Shown here one piece after another: positions 41,584 through 51,026 of a stretch of DNA of 64,000 bases. The stretch spans positions 558,001 through 622,000 of the forward strand of contig NZ_CP059856.1 in the NCBI RefSeq assembly GCF_009193325.2. The letters run 5' to 3'. The first letter of the stretch is position 1; each line of letters begins with the position of its first letter. Position numbers and translations under genes: made by a program. The notes under the pieces are model-generated. The model worked only from the letters and a program-made list of their open reading frames with translations. It did not search any database and was not told where the DNA came from. This DNA is from Bacteroides zhangwenhongii (GTDB lineage: Bacteria; Bacteroidota; Bacteroidia; Bacteroidales; Bacteroidaceae).

Positions 41584-43317
41584 TTATTTGCAAGTAGCGT
41601 ATAATCCGATTGTAGTACCAGTAAATCCACCAGCCGTTGTAGTAGAGAGATAACTGGAATCTACATCTTTACAAAGCAGTTTCCAGCTTTTTTCACCATC
41701 AATAGAATAATAGAAATCGTAACCAATTCCTTGAGATACTAATTTCAAATATACCTCATTTGTATCCGCGTCTATTTCATCTGAAGCCAATGTCTGTTCC
41801 TTTTCACCGATTTGTTTCAGAGAAATATTTTTATTCTCACCCACTTTATTCAAGCAGAAAAAATATTGATGCGTCTCATCTTTAAACAACAGCATTCCGG
41901 CTGTTTCCTTATCGTCAGAAGGATTGAACAACATACGGGTAGCACATTCAAATTTATGATGTTGTAACCGACGACAAACAAATGCCGGAGTTTTCTTTTC
42001 CGTAGCGCTAATATCTGCACACTTCAAGGTCAGGTATCCGGGTGTTTCCGACAAAGAATATAGATCGGATGCAGAAGCTCTCAAAGTCATCCAAGTCATG
42101 TCAAGTACAGGAGAATCAAAGTTCGCTACTAACTCGAAGTTACCATAAGTAACTGTCGTATCGCGTTTCGCACCCTCACGTTTTACAATCATAGGTACTA
42201 AATCATCGCCTTGTGTCATGTACGGGAATCCGTCTTCACTCCATTTCACCGGCATCATAAATGTTTCACGTCCCAAATTCTCAAACTGATTATTAATAGG
42301 ACGACAAGCCAGAAAAACAGCCCACCAATCTCCCTCTTTTGTTTGAATCAAGTCTGCATGACCAGCACAGGTTACCGAATTAGGACGGTCAGAATTCAAA
42401 TGTCTTTGCGTCAGAATCGGATTGTTTTTCCATGGAAGAAATTTACCCATCGGAGAATCACCACGGAAAATCACTTCTGAATGCCAGTTCCCCGTTCCAC
42501 CTTCGGCGGACATCAAGAAATACTTTCCATTTATTTTATATAAATGAGGACCTTCTATCCAAATTGGTTTATCTGCCGGTTGAGCTCCTTTGTTTACAAG
42601 AATTTTACGGGGACCGATCGTCTTATCCGCCTTCACATCAAACTCTTGTATGCGTATAGTACGGTGTCCGCTATATTCAGGTTTATTATCCGGAGCCTCA
42701 TCATTATTAACAATATATGCCTTACCATCTTCATCAAAAAAGAAAGAAGGATCAATACCTCCGACCTCCGGCAACATGACGGGTTCCGACCATTCACCAA
42801 ACGGGTCTTGCGTCTTAACAAAGAAATTTCCGGCTCCTACATTGGTTGTTACCATATAATATGTTTTGTTATACGGATTATAAGAAATAGCCGGGGCAAA
42901 AATACCACCACTCACTTTCTGTCCTTCCATCTTCACTAATTGCGAAGCACGATTCAACACATGTCCTATCTGTTTCCAATTCACCAAATCCTTGCTGTGA
43001 AAAATAGGAACACCGGGAAAATAGGTGAATGTAGATGTTACCAGGAAATAATCACCTTCTCCATTTGTGCAAACACTAGGATCGGAATACCATCCCGGCA
43101 AAATTGGATTATAAAAATAATCTTCACCTGACAGAGGATTGGAAATATAAAAATCATCATTTCCTTTATAGGAAAAATAATCAAAGAGAGCCACAGATTT
43201 TCCAATAGCCGGTAATTGTTGTTCTTTCTTTGAGTTACATGACATCATTGTTATCCCCAACATAAATATGGAGAGCCGGACGATTGACATTAATTGTATT
43301 ACCTGTGTATTCTTCAT
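41584..43317 (-). CDS. GH43 glycosidase lipoprotein with C-terminal beta-sandwich
   Basis: A 577-residue lipoprotein from the ATG at 43317 (MKNTQVIQLMSIVRLSIFML, lipobox TMMSC). GH43 catalytic residues are visible as Asp in GWYSDPSVCTNG, Asp in GGIDPSFFFDEDGKAY and Glu in WIEGPHLYKINGKYFLM. The last ~190 residues (VLDMTWMTLRASASDLYSL to GFTGTTIGLYATCK) form the concanavalin-like C-terminal domain of GH43 xylosidase/arabinofuranosidase types. It is a paralogue of the enzyme at 48487-50214, which shows the same two-domain layout. First gene of the xus transcription unit: a consensus -7 box and an operator-like array lie directly upstream. Activity is probably arabinofuranosidase or xylosidase on arabinoxylan; subfamily 10 is a guess. 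Confidence 0.9.
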   Translation of the reverse strand: MKNTQVIQLMSIVRLSIFMLGITMMSCNSKKEQQLPAIGKSVALFDYFSYKGNDDFYISNPLSGEDYFYNPILPGWYSDPSVCTNGEGDYFLVTSTFTYFPGVPIFHSKDLVNWKQIGHVLNRASQLVKMEGQKVSGGIFAPAISYNPYNKTYYMVTTNVGAGNFFVKTQDPFGEWSEPVMLPEVGGIDPSFFFDEDGKAYIVNNDEAPDNKPEYSGHRTIRIQEFDVKADKTIGPRKILVNKGAQPADKPIWIEGPHLYKINGKYFLMSAEGGTGNWHSEVIFRGDSPMGKFLPWKNNPILTQRHLNSDRPNSVTCAGHADLIQTKEGDWWAVFLACRPINNQFENLGRETFMMPVKWSEDGFPYMTQGDDLVPMIVKREGAKRDTTVTYGNFELVANFDSPVLDMTWMTLRASASDLYSLSETPGYLTLKCADISATEKKTPAFVCRRLQHHKFECATRMLFNPSDDKETAGMLLFKDETHQYFFCLNKVGENKNISLKQIGEKEQTLASDEIDADTNEVYLKLVSQGIGYDFYYSIDGEKSWKLLCKDVDSSYLSTTTAGGFTGTTIGLYATCK

Positions 43318-43368
43318 AATACCTCTTATTTTCTTTATAATCAAATATGAATTACTGATCTTTTTCTG

Positions 43369-43376
43369 CAAAGATA
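43369..43376 (-). promoter_or_regulatory. -7 box of the long xus operon
   Basis: On the minus strand the sequence is TATCTTTG, an exact TAnnTTTG match, 52 bp upstream of the GH43 start at 43317. It is the only consensus box seen before the genes running to 23515. Confidence 0.65.
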
Positions 43377-43405
43377 TGCCAGCTCATAAAACTACAAACA
43401 TAATT

Positions 43406-43475
43406 ATGTTACGAGCTTCTTTTCCAAAATAACATCTTCATTTTCAATGTTACATCTATCTTTTCCCTTGTAGCA
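43406..43475 (-). promoter_or_regulatory. putative HTCS operator of the xus operon (four phased half-sites)
   Basis: Read on the + strand: ATGTTACG (43406), AAATAACA (43427), ATGTTACA (43447) and TTGTAGCA (43468), spaced 21, 20 and 21 bp. The proximal site begins 30 bp from the -7 box. The first and third are strong matches; the second and fourth are degenerate. Confidence 0.55.
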
Positions 43476-43498
43476 CAGTAAAACAATCATACTGATTA

Positions 43499-45088
43499 TC
43501 AATGTATTACATTTCTACTTTTTTTATAATGAAAGAAATCAATATCCACATATCCACCTTTCGTTTTCGTAGCATAATTGAATATGGCAAACTTTGTTCC
43601 CATAAAAAACTTGGTAAAATCAAACTTCATTTTGAAATCCTGTCCGACCTTTATCCATTTGCGATTATCCAAACTATAATAGAAAGTAGCCAAATCACGA
43701 TGCTGACTAAAATCACAGTCAATACGCAGATAAATCATATTCTGATCCAAGCCTATCCGCTCTTCCTCAACAGCGTCAACTTTCAGAATCGCTTTGTCAG
43801 AATCATTCAATTCTACAACATTCGTACTCATTGTGAGATATTTCTTATTTCCATCCATTATTATAGACAATAACCCCGAATCCCCGTTAAATGCACTAAA
43901 TCCGGCGACATCCCCATCTTTCATGTGGGATATATCCATAGAAATAGTTCCACTACACGCAGGTCCTTCCATACGCTGTGTGATGGTATTGGGAGCAGCA
44001 TACAAATTATCGACTATCCGATCCGTCTTAAGTCGCAAGTAACCGGGACGTTCACTCAAGGACCAGAAATCGTTCATCGGATTATGGTTCCACTGCCAGT
44101 TAAGCTTTAACTTGGAGACATCAAAATCATCACTTACCACCAAAGGGATTTCCGGATAGCCTTGAATCGGCTTCTCCATCACCAAAGGTACATGTCCATT
44201 TTCATCCCCCAGCATCGGCCAACCGTCTACCCAACGACATGGCATCAAGGTAGGAACACGTCCCACTCCGTTACGGTCTTGAAATATCATGCCATACCAA
44301 CGACCGTCCGGTGTATCAACAATATTCCCTTGTCCCACTCCTCCATACGTATCAAAAGCATCTTCTAAAATCACGTTCTTTTTATATGGCCCGGTTATAT
44401 TATCAGCACGATAACATACCTCTCTGCGGATGCCATTTCTCGGCCATGAAATCATCAACAAATAATACTTTCCATTATGTTTTATCACCTGGCTTCCCTC
44501 CAACAGTCCATTCTCCGTCTCGTCACGTTCGAAGATTTTCATATTGACACCATTGGGTTGCACTCCTGAAAGATCACTCTTTAGTTCAACAAGAGAGCCT
44601 GTCCCGTAAAAAATATACACTTTACCATCATCATCGAAGAAAAGAGATGCATCATGAAAATGCGGTGTACGGGATACCAACTCCCACTTACCGGCCGGGT
44701 CAGTTGTCGAATAAATATATCCTTTGTGCGGCTTGTCATTAGGGGAAAAGAATACATAAAACTTACCATTATGATAACGAATCGATGACGCCCATTGTCC
44801 CCGTCCATAGACAGTACCGTCTTTCAGGTCATAATTCGGAGTATCCGTCAGTTTATCAAATACATAACCTACAATTTCCCAATTTACAAGATCTTTTGAT
44901 TTCATGACAGGCGCTCCGGGCATCAGATGCATTGTAGTACTGATCATATAAAAATCATCACCTACCCTAATCACAGACATATCAGGAACGTCCGCATAAA
45001 TAACCGGATTACGAAATGTATCACTTGCATATCCCATTATCCCGGATAGTAGTAACAAAAACAAAACAAACAGTTTTCTCATGACCAT
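43499..45088 (-). CDS. GH43 glycosidase (arabinofuranosidase/xylosidase type)
   Basis: A 529-residue secreted enzyme; signal peptide MVMRKLFVLFLLLLSGIMGYAS, with the ATG at 45082 as an alternative start. Catalytic pattern: base Asp in YADVPDMSVIRVGDDFYM, second Asp in HFHDASLFFDDDGKVYIFYG and acid Glu in GLLEGSQVIKHNGKYYLL. The C-terminal ~190 residues (LNWQWNHNPMNDFWSLSERPGYL onward) are a concanavalin-like sandwich. The sequence differs from the other three GH43 proteins here (HLMPGAPVMKSKDLVNW, YGRGQWASSIRYHNG) and fits the GH43_12-like group, usually alpha-L-arabinofuranosidases. It is the last gene of the upstream block before the xus promoter. Confidence 0.9.
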   Translation of the reverse strand: MVMRKLFVLFLLLLSGIMGYASDTFRNPVIYADVPDMSVIRVGDDFYMISTTMHLMPGAPVMKSKDLVNWEIVGYVFDKLTDTPNYDLKDGTVYGRGQWASSIRYHNGKFYVFFSPNDKPHKGYIYSTTDPAGKWELVSRTPHFHDASLFFDDDGKVYIFYGTGSLVELKSDLSGVQPNGVNMKIFERDETENGLLEGSQVIKHNGKYYLLMISWPRNGIRREVCYRADNITGPYKKNVILEDAFDTYGGVGQGNIVDTPDGRWYGMIFQDRNGVGRVPTLMPCRWVDGWPMLGDENGHVPLVMEKPIQGYPEIPLVVSDDFDVSKLKLNWQWNHNPMNDFWSLSERPGYLRLKTDRIVDNLYAAPNTITQRMEGPACSGTISMDISHMKDGDVAGFSAFNGDSGLLSIIMDGNKKYLTMSTNVVELNDSDKAILKVDAVEEERIGLDQNMIYLRIDCDFSQHRDLATFYYSLDNRKWIKVGQDFKMKFDFTKFFMGTKFAIFNYATKTKGGYVDIDFFHYKKSRNVIH

Positions 45089-45132
45089 ATTCTTGATATA
45101 TAAAATTAAAAAACAATTGCTGTGTATTGGAA

Positions 45133-46461
45133 CTATTTAAATTCCCAATAATCCAAATTGAAAAGTTTCTTCCCTTTCTCTCCCTTAAAACAAAAATAAA
45201 GATCATGCACCCTTTTGGCATTCTTTATCTTGCATGACATCAGTTTATAGATATCCATTCCTCCTGTAGAAGATATGCTGATATTACCAACTATCTGTCC
45301 GTCAACACCGTCCAAACGAATCTCAATATTTCCTCCTTTTTCAATGCAGGCAGCGCTGACACTAAACTTCTTCGCCCCTTTTGCTCCAAAATCAACACCT
45401 CGCACACACAAGTATTCATCATTGTCAATATCTGTCACATATAAACCTCCATTCTCTAAATTCCCGGTCTTCAGCCCATACCCCCAAGCCATCGTTTCAG
45501 CCTCCACTCTGCGATAAGGATTAAAGGTCCCGATTTGCTCCAGTTTTGTATCCTGCCAATAGGGGACTTCCTGAATTGTCCCATCCGGATTATAATGCAT
45601 TTTTGCAACAGATACCGAACGCCGCTCTTTATGATCGAAAGTCTCCAGATGAAGCAAATCATAATTTAGGCCAAACACATACGAGTCCCCCTTATAATCA
45701 ATAATTCCGGGGTGATTGCCTCTGGTTCTTTCCGTAGGACGCATGATATATCCTTCTGTAACCCATGGACCGGTAGCCTTGTCACTCATGGCATAGCCAA
45801 TACCTTCCGGGCAACAAGTTGAAGCAAAAGCCATATAATAATGTCCGTTCCGCTTATACGTCCAAGGTCCTTCCTGATAATGTTCCGGCTTATCAGCCAG
45901 TTGTACGATTTCTCCCGAATAAGAAACCATATCCTCATTCAGTTTCACGTAATAGACATTTGGATTGCCCCAATACATATAGGCTTGCCCGTCATCATCA
46001 ATAAATACGGTAGGGTCGATATCATCCCAATGCTCTTTTTGCCATACTAACGGTTTATTCAAAGGGTCTTTGAAAAGACCGTAAGGAGAGTCGGATACCA
46101 ATACGCCGATACCATTACCGTGAATCGGGCAATACATATAAAATTTACCATTACGTTCGATGACTTGCTCTGCCCAGGCACCGTTATCACGCTTCACCCA
46201 ATTGAAACTCTTCAAGGAAGCGACTGCACCATGATCCGTCCAGTTTACCATGTCTGTAGAAGTATAAAGCAGCCAGTCCAGCATTTTGAAACCTTCGGCA
46301 TCATCCTCATCATGAGTGGTATAAAGAAAAACGGTATCATTATATACCATTGGAGCCGGATCAGCGGTATATTTTGTCTGGATAATAGGATTTTGTGCCG
46401 TTCCCGAAACAGCCATCATAACCAACAGGAGTGATACACCCCAAAAATTCAAGTTTTTCAT
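45133..46461 (-). CDS. GH43 glycosidase with C-terminal CBM6 (paralogue of 23515-24903)
   Basis: A 442-residue secreted protein with a signal peptide (MKNLNFWGVSLLLVMMAVSGTAQ). The propeller shows the base Asp in KYTADPAPMVYND, the second Asp in DIDPTVFIDDDGQAYMYWG and the acid Glu in HYQEGPWTYKRNGHYY. The C-terminal RVEAETMAWGYGLKTGNLENG region through CFKGEKGKKLFNLDYWEF is a CBM6-like module. Layout and many blocks match the enzyme at the other end of the PUL, pointing to an old duplication with likely different linkage preferences. Gaps to neighbours are 44 bp and 17 bp, consistent with one operon with GH97 and the other GH43 genes. Confidence 0.9.
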   Translation of the reverse strand: MKNLNFWGVSLLLVMMAVSGTAQNPIIQTKYTADPAPMVYNDTVFLYTTHDEDDAEGFKMLDWLLYTSTDMVNWTDHGAVASLKSFNWVKRDNGAWAEQVIERNGKFYMYCPIHGNGIGVLVSDSPYGLFKDPLNKPLVWQKEHWDDIDPTVFIDDDGQAYMYWGNPNVYYVKLNEDMVSYSGEIVQLADKPEHYQEGPWTYKRNGHYYMAFASTCCPEGIGYAMSDKATGPWVTEGYIMRPTERTRGNHPGIIDYKGDSYVFGLNYDLLHLETFDHKERRSVSVAKMHYNPDGTIQEVPYWQDTKLEQIGTFNPYRRVEAETMAWGYGLKTGNLENGGLYVTDIDNDEYLCVRGVDFGAKGAKKFSVSAACIEKGGNIEIRLDGVDGQIVGNISISSTGGMDIYKLMSCKIKNAKRVHDLYFCFKGEKGKKLFNLDYWEFK

Positions 46462-46478
46462 ATTCTATCAGTTTAAAG

Positions 46479-48422
46479 TTATTGGGTTATTAATATTCCA
46501 CCATTGCAAGGAATGGCCAATTGCAATTCTTGTTTCTTACCTATTTCTATTTGTTTTACGCTACCCTGCAATGCCTTATCATCACCATACAGTCTCACCT
46601 TTTCTCCATTGGAGAACATCGGCAAATTAATTTTAAGTTTCAGTGTTTCCTTCTGCGCATTTACTCCGGCAATATACCATTTATCTCCATGACGACGGGC
46701 AAGAATAACGTATTTGCCAGGATAACCATCTATGAAACGTACCTCATCCCAAGTCGTTGGGACCTCTTTCATAAAATCAATTGCCCACGCAGGAGCATCA
46801 GTCAAATTATTCGGTGCCAAAGCGAAATGTTGTACCGGACTTTGAAATAAAACCGCCGTAGCCAATGCAAAGACATCTGATGTCACCCGTCGACTTCCTC
46901 GTGGAGCATTATCCGCATTGTAATATTTGTTCAATGCACTACCTCCGAAATCCATGCTACCTACCGTGTTACGGATAAACGGATGCAGGGTGGCATTAAA
47001 AGCCTCATGATCACAGCTACCTTGAGAGAAATGAAGATTTTCACTAGCCAACACAGCTTCACTCGATGCGTAGTTAGGAAACATATGTTCCCAACCACGA
47101 GGCAAAGTACATCCATGAAAAATAACCAGAAGGCCGTACTCGTTTGCATCCGCCAAGATATCCTCATACAACTGCATAGTCATTTGCTTGTCACCTCCGA
47201 AAAAGTCAACTTTTATTCCGCGGATACCAATGCTTTGCATCCATTTCATCTCCTTACGTCTGGCTATCGCATTATCCATAATACCTCTCGGAGTTTGCGG
47301 AGCATCATTCCAATACCCATTCGAATTATACCACAAATAAAGAGCTACCCCTTTGTCCTTCCCATATTTAGCCAATTCTTCAATTTTATCACGCCCAATT
47401 TGTTTATCCCACAAGGCATCGACCAACACAGATTGATACCCCATCGCTGCCGAGAAATCAATATACCGGAGTTGCTCTTTGTAATTAGTACTTCCATCCA
47501 TACCGATAATCCAGCTCCATGAACCCCGGCCATACGTATACTCTCCTTTTGCCGGATAAAGCGGTTTTACAACATCAAAAGGAACGGTCGTCTCCACTAT
47601 GGGAGCCAAAGTCTTACCTAAAGTAATAGTACGCCAAGGCGTCTCGCCCGGTAATGCTATCCCCGGAGAAACCGTACCATTCCCATTCGCTTCACCTTCT
47701 TGCGGAAATCCAATGGTATATACTCCTCCTTTTTGTCCCAACAGACGGCTCGCACAATATCCGCCATTTACTCCCGTTTCGGAAACAAGCACCCAACCGT
47801 TATCTCCATTACGGAACAGACAGGGAAATGTATATCCTTCTCCCCAGCCATTTTTCCCTGCGACATCATCTGCTGTATAAGACGTCTCATAACTTGGAGA
47901 AGTACGGGCAAATCCCCCCATCGGTTTACTTTGCGGACAAAGGAAAGTGGTGGTTCCGTCAGGAAACGCAAATCCTGTGGCTTCCTTCCTAATCACGCAA
48001 CTTTGTGTCTCACCTTGCGGATACATCTTATATTTAAAAGCAATATCATTATTACTTATGCGGAATATAACATCATAAACTGTTTTCCCTTGTTGTGTAA
48101 ACAAAAATACAGCTTCATTCGCCACATAATGAACCTTGCTCTGTTTAATAGAAGGTAGCTCATAGGTTTCATCTATTTCGTTTATTGAAACATTTTTCTC
48201 TAGCGACATCCCGGATGAAAAATCTCCGATATTTGCAACAATCCCCAATGGAGATGGCCCTAAAAAGAGAACATTGTCATAACTAACAGAATAAGAGGGT
48301 CTCCCATCTCTATCCGAAACTGTTACCACCAGCTTCCCATCAGGACTTGCTATCTGTTTATCTTCTGCACTCGCAACGCTACTAACCAATAACATAGCCA
48401 TTGCTATAAAAAATTTCATCAT
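46479..48422 (-). CDS. GH97 alpha-glycosidase, probably retaining (alpha-galactosidase type)
   Basis: A 647-residue secreted enzyme from the ATG at 48422 (MMKFFIAMAMLLVSSVASAED); an upstream in-frame ATG at 48461 precedes the signal peptide and is less likely. The N-terminal beta-supersandwich (IASPDGKLVVTVSDRDGRPSYSVSYD) leads to a (beta/alpha)8 barrel (GMDGSTNYKEQLRYIDFSA, YLWYNSNGYWND). GIKVDFFGGDKQ places an Asp (about 406) at the position of the nucleophile of retaining GH97 enzymes, which are alpha-galactosidases or related, rather than the inverting SusB-type glucosidases. In this locus it would trim alpha-galactosyl decorations of complex xylan. A C-terminal small domain (GNGEKV-like, LRLKINLPMFSNGEK region) ends the protein. 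Confidence 0.88.
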   Translation of the reverse strand: MMKFFIAMAMLLVSSVASAEDKQIASPDGKLVVTVSDRDGRPSYSVSYDNVLFLGPSPLGIVANIGDFSSGMSLEKNVSINEIDETYELPSIKQSKVHYVANEAVFLFTQQGKTVYDVIFRISNNDIAFKYKMYPQGETQSCVIRKEATGFAFPDGTTTFLCPQSKPMGGFARTSPSYETSYTADDVAGKNGWGEGYTFPCLFRNGDNGWVLVSETGVNGGYCASRLLGQKGGVYTIGFPQEGEANGNGTVSPGIALPGETPWRTITLGKTLAPIVETTVPFDVVKPLYPAKGEYTYGRGSWSWIIGMDGSTNYKEQLRYIDFSAAMGYQSVLVDALWDKQIGRDKIEELAKYGKDKGVALYLWYNSNGYWNDAPQTPRGIMDNAIARRKEMKWMQSIGIRGIKVDFFGGDKQMTMQLYEDILADANEYGLLVIFHGCTLPRGWEHMFPNYASSEAVLASENLHFSQGSCDHEAFNATLHPFIRNTVGSMDFGGSALNKYYNADNAPRGSRRVTSDVFALATAVLFQSPVQHFALAPNNLTDAPAWAIDFMKEVPTTWDEVRFIDGYPGKYVILARRHGDKWYIAGVNAQKETLKLKINLPMFSNGEKVRLYGDDKALQGSVKQIEIGKKQELQLAIPCNGGILITQ

Positions 48423-48486
48423 ATTTCTATTTTTTAGATTCTTCAAAGGATGTATTTTCATAATTACAGAATGATAAAGTTTCTAA

Positions 48487-50214
48487 TTAATTACCAACAG
48501 ATGTTGCATACAGGCCGATCATTGCACCTGTAAAGCCACCAGCCACATTAGTAGAAAGAATATCACCGGAAACGGTTCCTCCTAAATTTATAAAACTTTT
48601 GCCATCAGTCGAATAATTAAAACGATAATCATCTCCATTGGCTGTTACTTGCAGTGTCACAGGTTTCTCTATCTCTATCTTCACCTCGCCTAGAACACTT
48701 GTTTGCCCTTTTTCGGTTCTTTGCAGTATCAGATAATAGTCTTTTTCTTTTTTAGTAATACCGAAAACGTAGTGATATCTTTCATTCTGATAACATGTTA
48801 CACCGGCAAAATCTTTCTCATTTTTCGGTTTGTACTCCATTGTCGCTGCCGCTGTAAATTGATTATGCTGCTGGCGGTAGAACAAGGTAGAAGTAGGTTT
48901 CACTTCATTGATATTTGTGGTAAAAGGAATGATTCGCAAACCTTTACCGGTAATATCCACGAATTCCTCACGAGGACCTCTAAGACCGATCCATCTAAAA
49001 TCCAATGTCTTATCGGAGAAATCATCCTTAAAGACAAAGTTACCACTAGGCAAATAACCATTTTGCCCTGTTTGGTTCTCTACTCCTGAAGGCATCTTCA
49101 ATGTAGGTTTCATAGGAATAAGCCCATTCTCAAAAACAGGAAATGTTCCGCTCCAGTCCACCGAAAGAATAAAAGTTTCACGTCCGGTATTCACTCTATT
49201 CTTCTCATTGGGACGTATCCCCAAAAATACACCATAATATTTTCCATCCGGTCCCTCCACTAAGTCTGCATGACCAGCCCAGTCTACTTTATTCACCCGG
49301 TTTGCAGGAAAATAACGCTGGGTGAGAATCGGATTGTTACTTGCCGGAAGATAAGGTCCTTTCGGATAATCACTTACAAAAATCACTTCACTATGCCAGC
49401 CTCCGGTTCCACCTTCCGCACACATCAAATAGTAACGTCCATCTTTCTTATAGATATGAGGAGCTTCAATCCATATTGGCTTTTCTTCTATATTGATGCC
49501 ACCATTGACAATGATCCGGTCCGATCCCGGAACCACTTTATCATTCTCCACATCATAATCCCATATTTTTATGACACGGTGTCCTGAGTAACATTCATTT
49601 GCTTTAGCAGGAGCATCATTATGCACCACGTATGCCTTGCCATTATCATCAAAGAAAAGAGAAGGATCAATGCCTTCAAATTGAAGTTTGACCGGATCAC
49701 TCCAACCATTCTCCGGATTCTTTGTCTTTACCACCATATTTCCAAAGCCACCGGAAAATTGAGTGGTTATCATATAAAACGTATCATTATTGGGATTATA
49801 TCTTATAGCAGGAGCATATACACCTGCACTAATACCGCAATCTTCAACCTTTAATTGTGACGTTCTGTCCAGCACATGACCGATTTGTTTCCAGTTGACC
49901 AAATCATTAGAATGAAAAATAGGTACCCCGGGAAACATAGCAAAAGATGAGCATACTAAATAATAATCATTACCTTTCCGCGTTATACTCGGATCGGGAT
50001 AGCAACCCTGCAAAATAGGATTATAGAACTCACCCGGCTTTAAAGGATTGTTTTGATAAATAGCATCCTCCCCCTGATAAATAAATTGCGTAAAGACAGG
50101 AGCATTTTTCGTTATTTTACCCTTGCCACTCACCTCCATATTAAAAAACAGCATAATAAATACGACAAGGCCCACGGATTGACAGCCCGACAAAATCAAT
50201 TTTAATGTTCTCAT
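48487..50214 (-). CDS. GH43 glycosidase with C-terminal beta-sandwich (paralogue of 41584-43317)
   Basis: A 575-residue exported enzyme; hydrophobic N-terminus SVGLVVFIMLFFNMEVSGKG acts as signal peptide. Catalytic pattern: base Asp in GCYPDPSITRKGNDYYLV, second Asp in GIDPSLFFDDNGKAYVVH and acid Glu in WIEAPHIYKKDGRYYLM. The C-terminal ~200 residues, from FSDKTLDFRWIGLRGPREEF, form a concanavalin-like domain and end GGFTGAMIGLYATS, almost the same ending as the paralogue. It is the first gene of the second leftward enzyme operon (GH43, GH97, GH43-CBM6, GH43), with a consensus -7 box and a four-site operator-like array upstream. Confidence 0.9.
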   Translation of the reverse strand: MRTLKLILSGCQSVGLVVFIMLFFNMEVSGKGKITKNAPVFTQFIYQGEDAIYQNNPLKPGEFYNPILQGCYPDPSITRKGNDYYLVCSSFAMFPGVPIFHSNDLVNWKQIGHVLDRTSQLKVEDCGISAGVYAPAIRYNPNNDTFYMITTQFSGGFGNMVVKTKNPENGWSDPVKLQFEGIDPSLFFDDNGKAYVVHNDAPAKANECYSGHRVIKIWDYDVENDKVVPGSDRIIVNGGINIEEKPIWIEAPHIYKKDGRYYLMCAEGGTGGWHSEVIFVSDYPKGPYLPASNNPILTQRYFPANRVNKVDWAGHADLVEGPDGKYYGVFLGIRPNEKNRVNTGRETFILSVDWSGTFPVFENGLIPMKPTLKMPSGVENQTGQNGYLPSGNFVFKDDFSDKTLDFRWIGLRGPREEFVDITGKGLRIIPFTTNINEVKPTSTLFYRQQHNQFTAAATMEYKPKNEKDFAGVTCYQNERYHYVFGITKKEKDYYLILQRTEKGQTSVLGEVKIEIEKPVTLQVTANGDDYRFNYSTDGKSFINLGGTVSGDILSTNVAGGFTGAMIGLYATSVGN

Positions 50215-50262
50215 ATTATCACTTTTTATTTTCTATAATTTCCTGTTCCATAGTAGTGATGG

Positions 50263-50270
50263 CAAATGTA
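50263..50270 (-). promoter_or_regulatory. -7 box of the GH43-GH97 operon
   Basis: On the minus strand TACATTTG, an exact match to TAnnTTTG, 49 bp upstream of the GH43 start at 50214. Confidence 0.65.
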
Positions 50271-50300
50271 TTGATTTGATTTCATCGTATCTGAATAATC

Positions 50301-50370
50301 ACGATACAGGCTTCTATATAGAGGTTACATTTATCACAGACATGTAACATTCTTCTTTCTTGGTGTTACA
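50301..50370 (-). promoter_or_regulatory. putative HTCS operator of the GH43-GH97 operon (four phased half-sites)
   Basis: Read on the + strand: ACGATACA (50301), AGGTTACA (50322), ATGTAACA (50342) and GTGTTACA (50363), spaced 21, 20 and 21 bp. The proximal site begins 31 bp from the -7 box. This is the clearest array of the set. Confidence 0.6.
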
Positions 50371-51026
50371 CAAGCATTTAAATCCATAAAATGGTAAGAG
50401 AAATGTTGCATTGAAAAGACAACTAGGGACAGTTGTCCATGGAATGAGAAGATTTCACGATAAGTATTAATAGAAAGAATCTAATCTATTAATAATAAAC
50501 TTGTTCACTATTAAGGGGAAACTTCTGTAGATCAGTATACAAACTTACTCTTCCCTAATTACAATCTATAATTGCAAGCTTCATTTATAAAAACAAAACT
50601 TGCGTTTATAGTTTATAATAGGCGCAAAACAACTTTACCGGTAACTAAAAACATGTTTGTCGGTAATGAAGAGAAACTTTTCTATTAATGGTTTGCGTAC
50701 AGTATTCCTATATTTCTCATTGGATAGAGAAGCGAAGTAGAACATTTAGTATGAGAAATACCTTGATATGCCCTAGAATAGGATGAGAATAAAAGGATTT
50801 CGGGACTAAAATAGGAGAAAAGTATGAGAAATGAATTTCTAGAAAGTATTTCTCATAATGCATCTCCCTGATAATCTATATATTATATAAAATGATGAGA
50901 ATATGAGAAATGAAAATGAAAAATCGTTTGCAGGGCGCTGAATTTAAATTTGAATTCAGCGCTCAATTTATATTGGTTGTAGAAGGTAGATAGTTCCAAT
51001 ATACTGGATAAAATCAGGAAGTATGA
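50371..51026. other. 656-bp AT-rich gene-free region with repeated ATGAGAAAT motifs
   Basis: No coding frame with family resemblance was found between the GH43 operator array and the GH3 pseudogene. The 9-mer ATGAGAAAT or its complement occurs five times in 200 bp (minus at 50712 and 50848; plus at 50751, 50824 and 50903), with a near copy at 50783. The pair 50824/50848 forms an interrupted palindrome centred on TTTCTAGAAA. A 7-bp inverted repeat (GACAACT/AGTTGTC) is at 50418-50437. Function unknown. Confidence 0.6.
50935..50962 (-). terminator. possible terminator downstream of the GH3 pseudogene
   Basis: A perfect 10-bp inverted repeat (GCGCTGAATT / AATTCAGCGC) with an 8-nt AT-rich loop, 65 bp beyond the GH3 stop codon. 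No T run directly follows on the transcribed strand, so it may instead be a stabilising hairpin. Confidence 0.45.

Noticed and set aside
50418..50437. GACAACT-N6-AGTTGTC inverted repeat as an operator
   Set aside because: Single short palindrome far from any start codon and with no second copy; listed only as part of the gene-free region.
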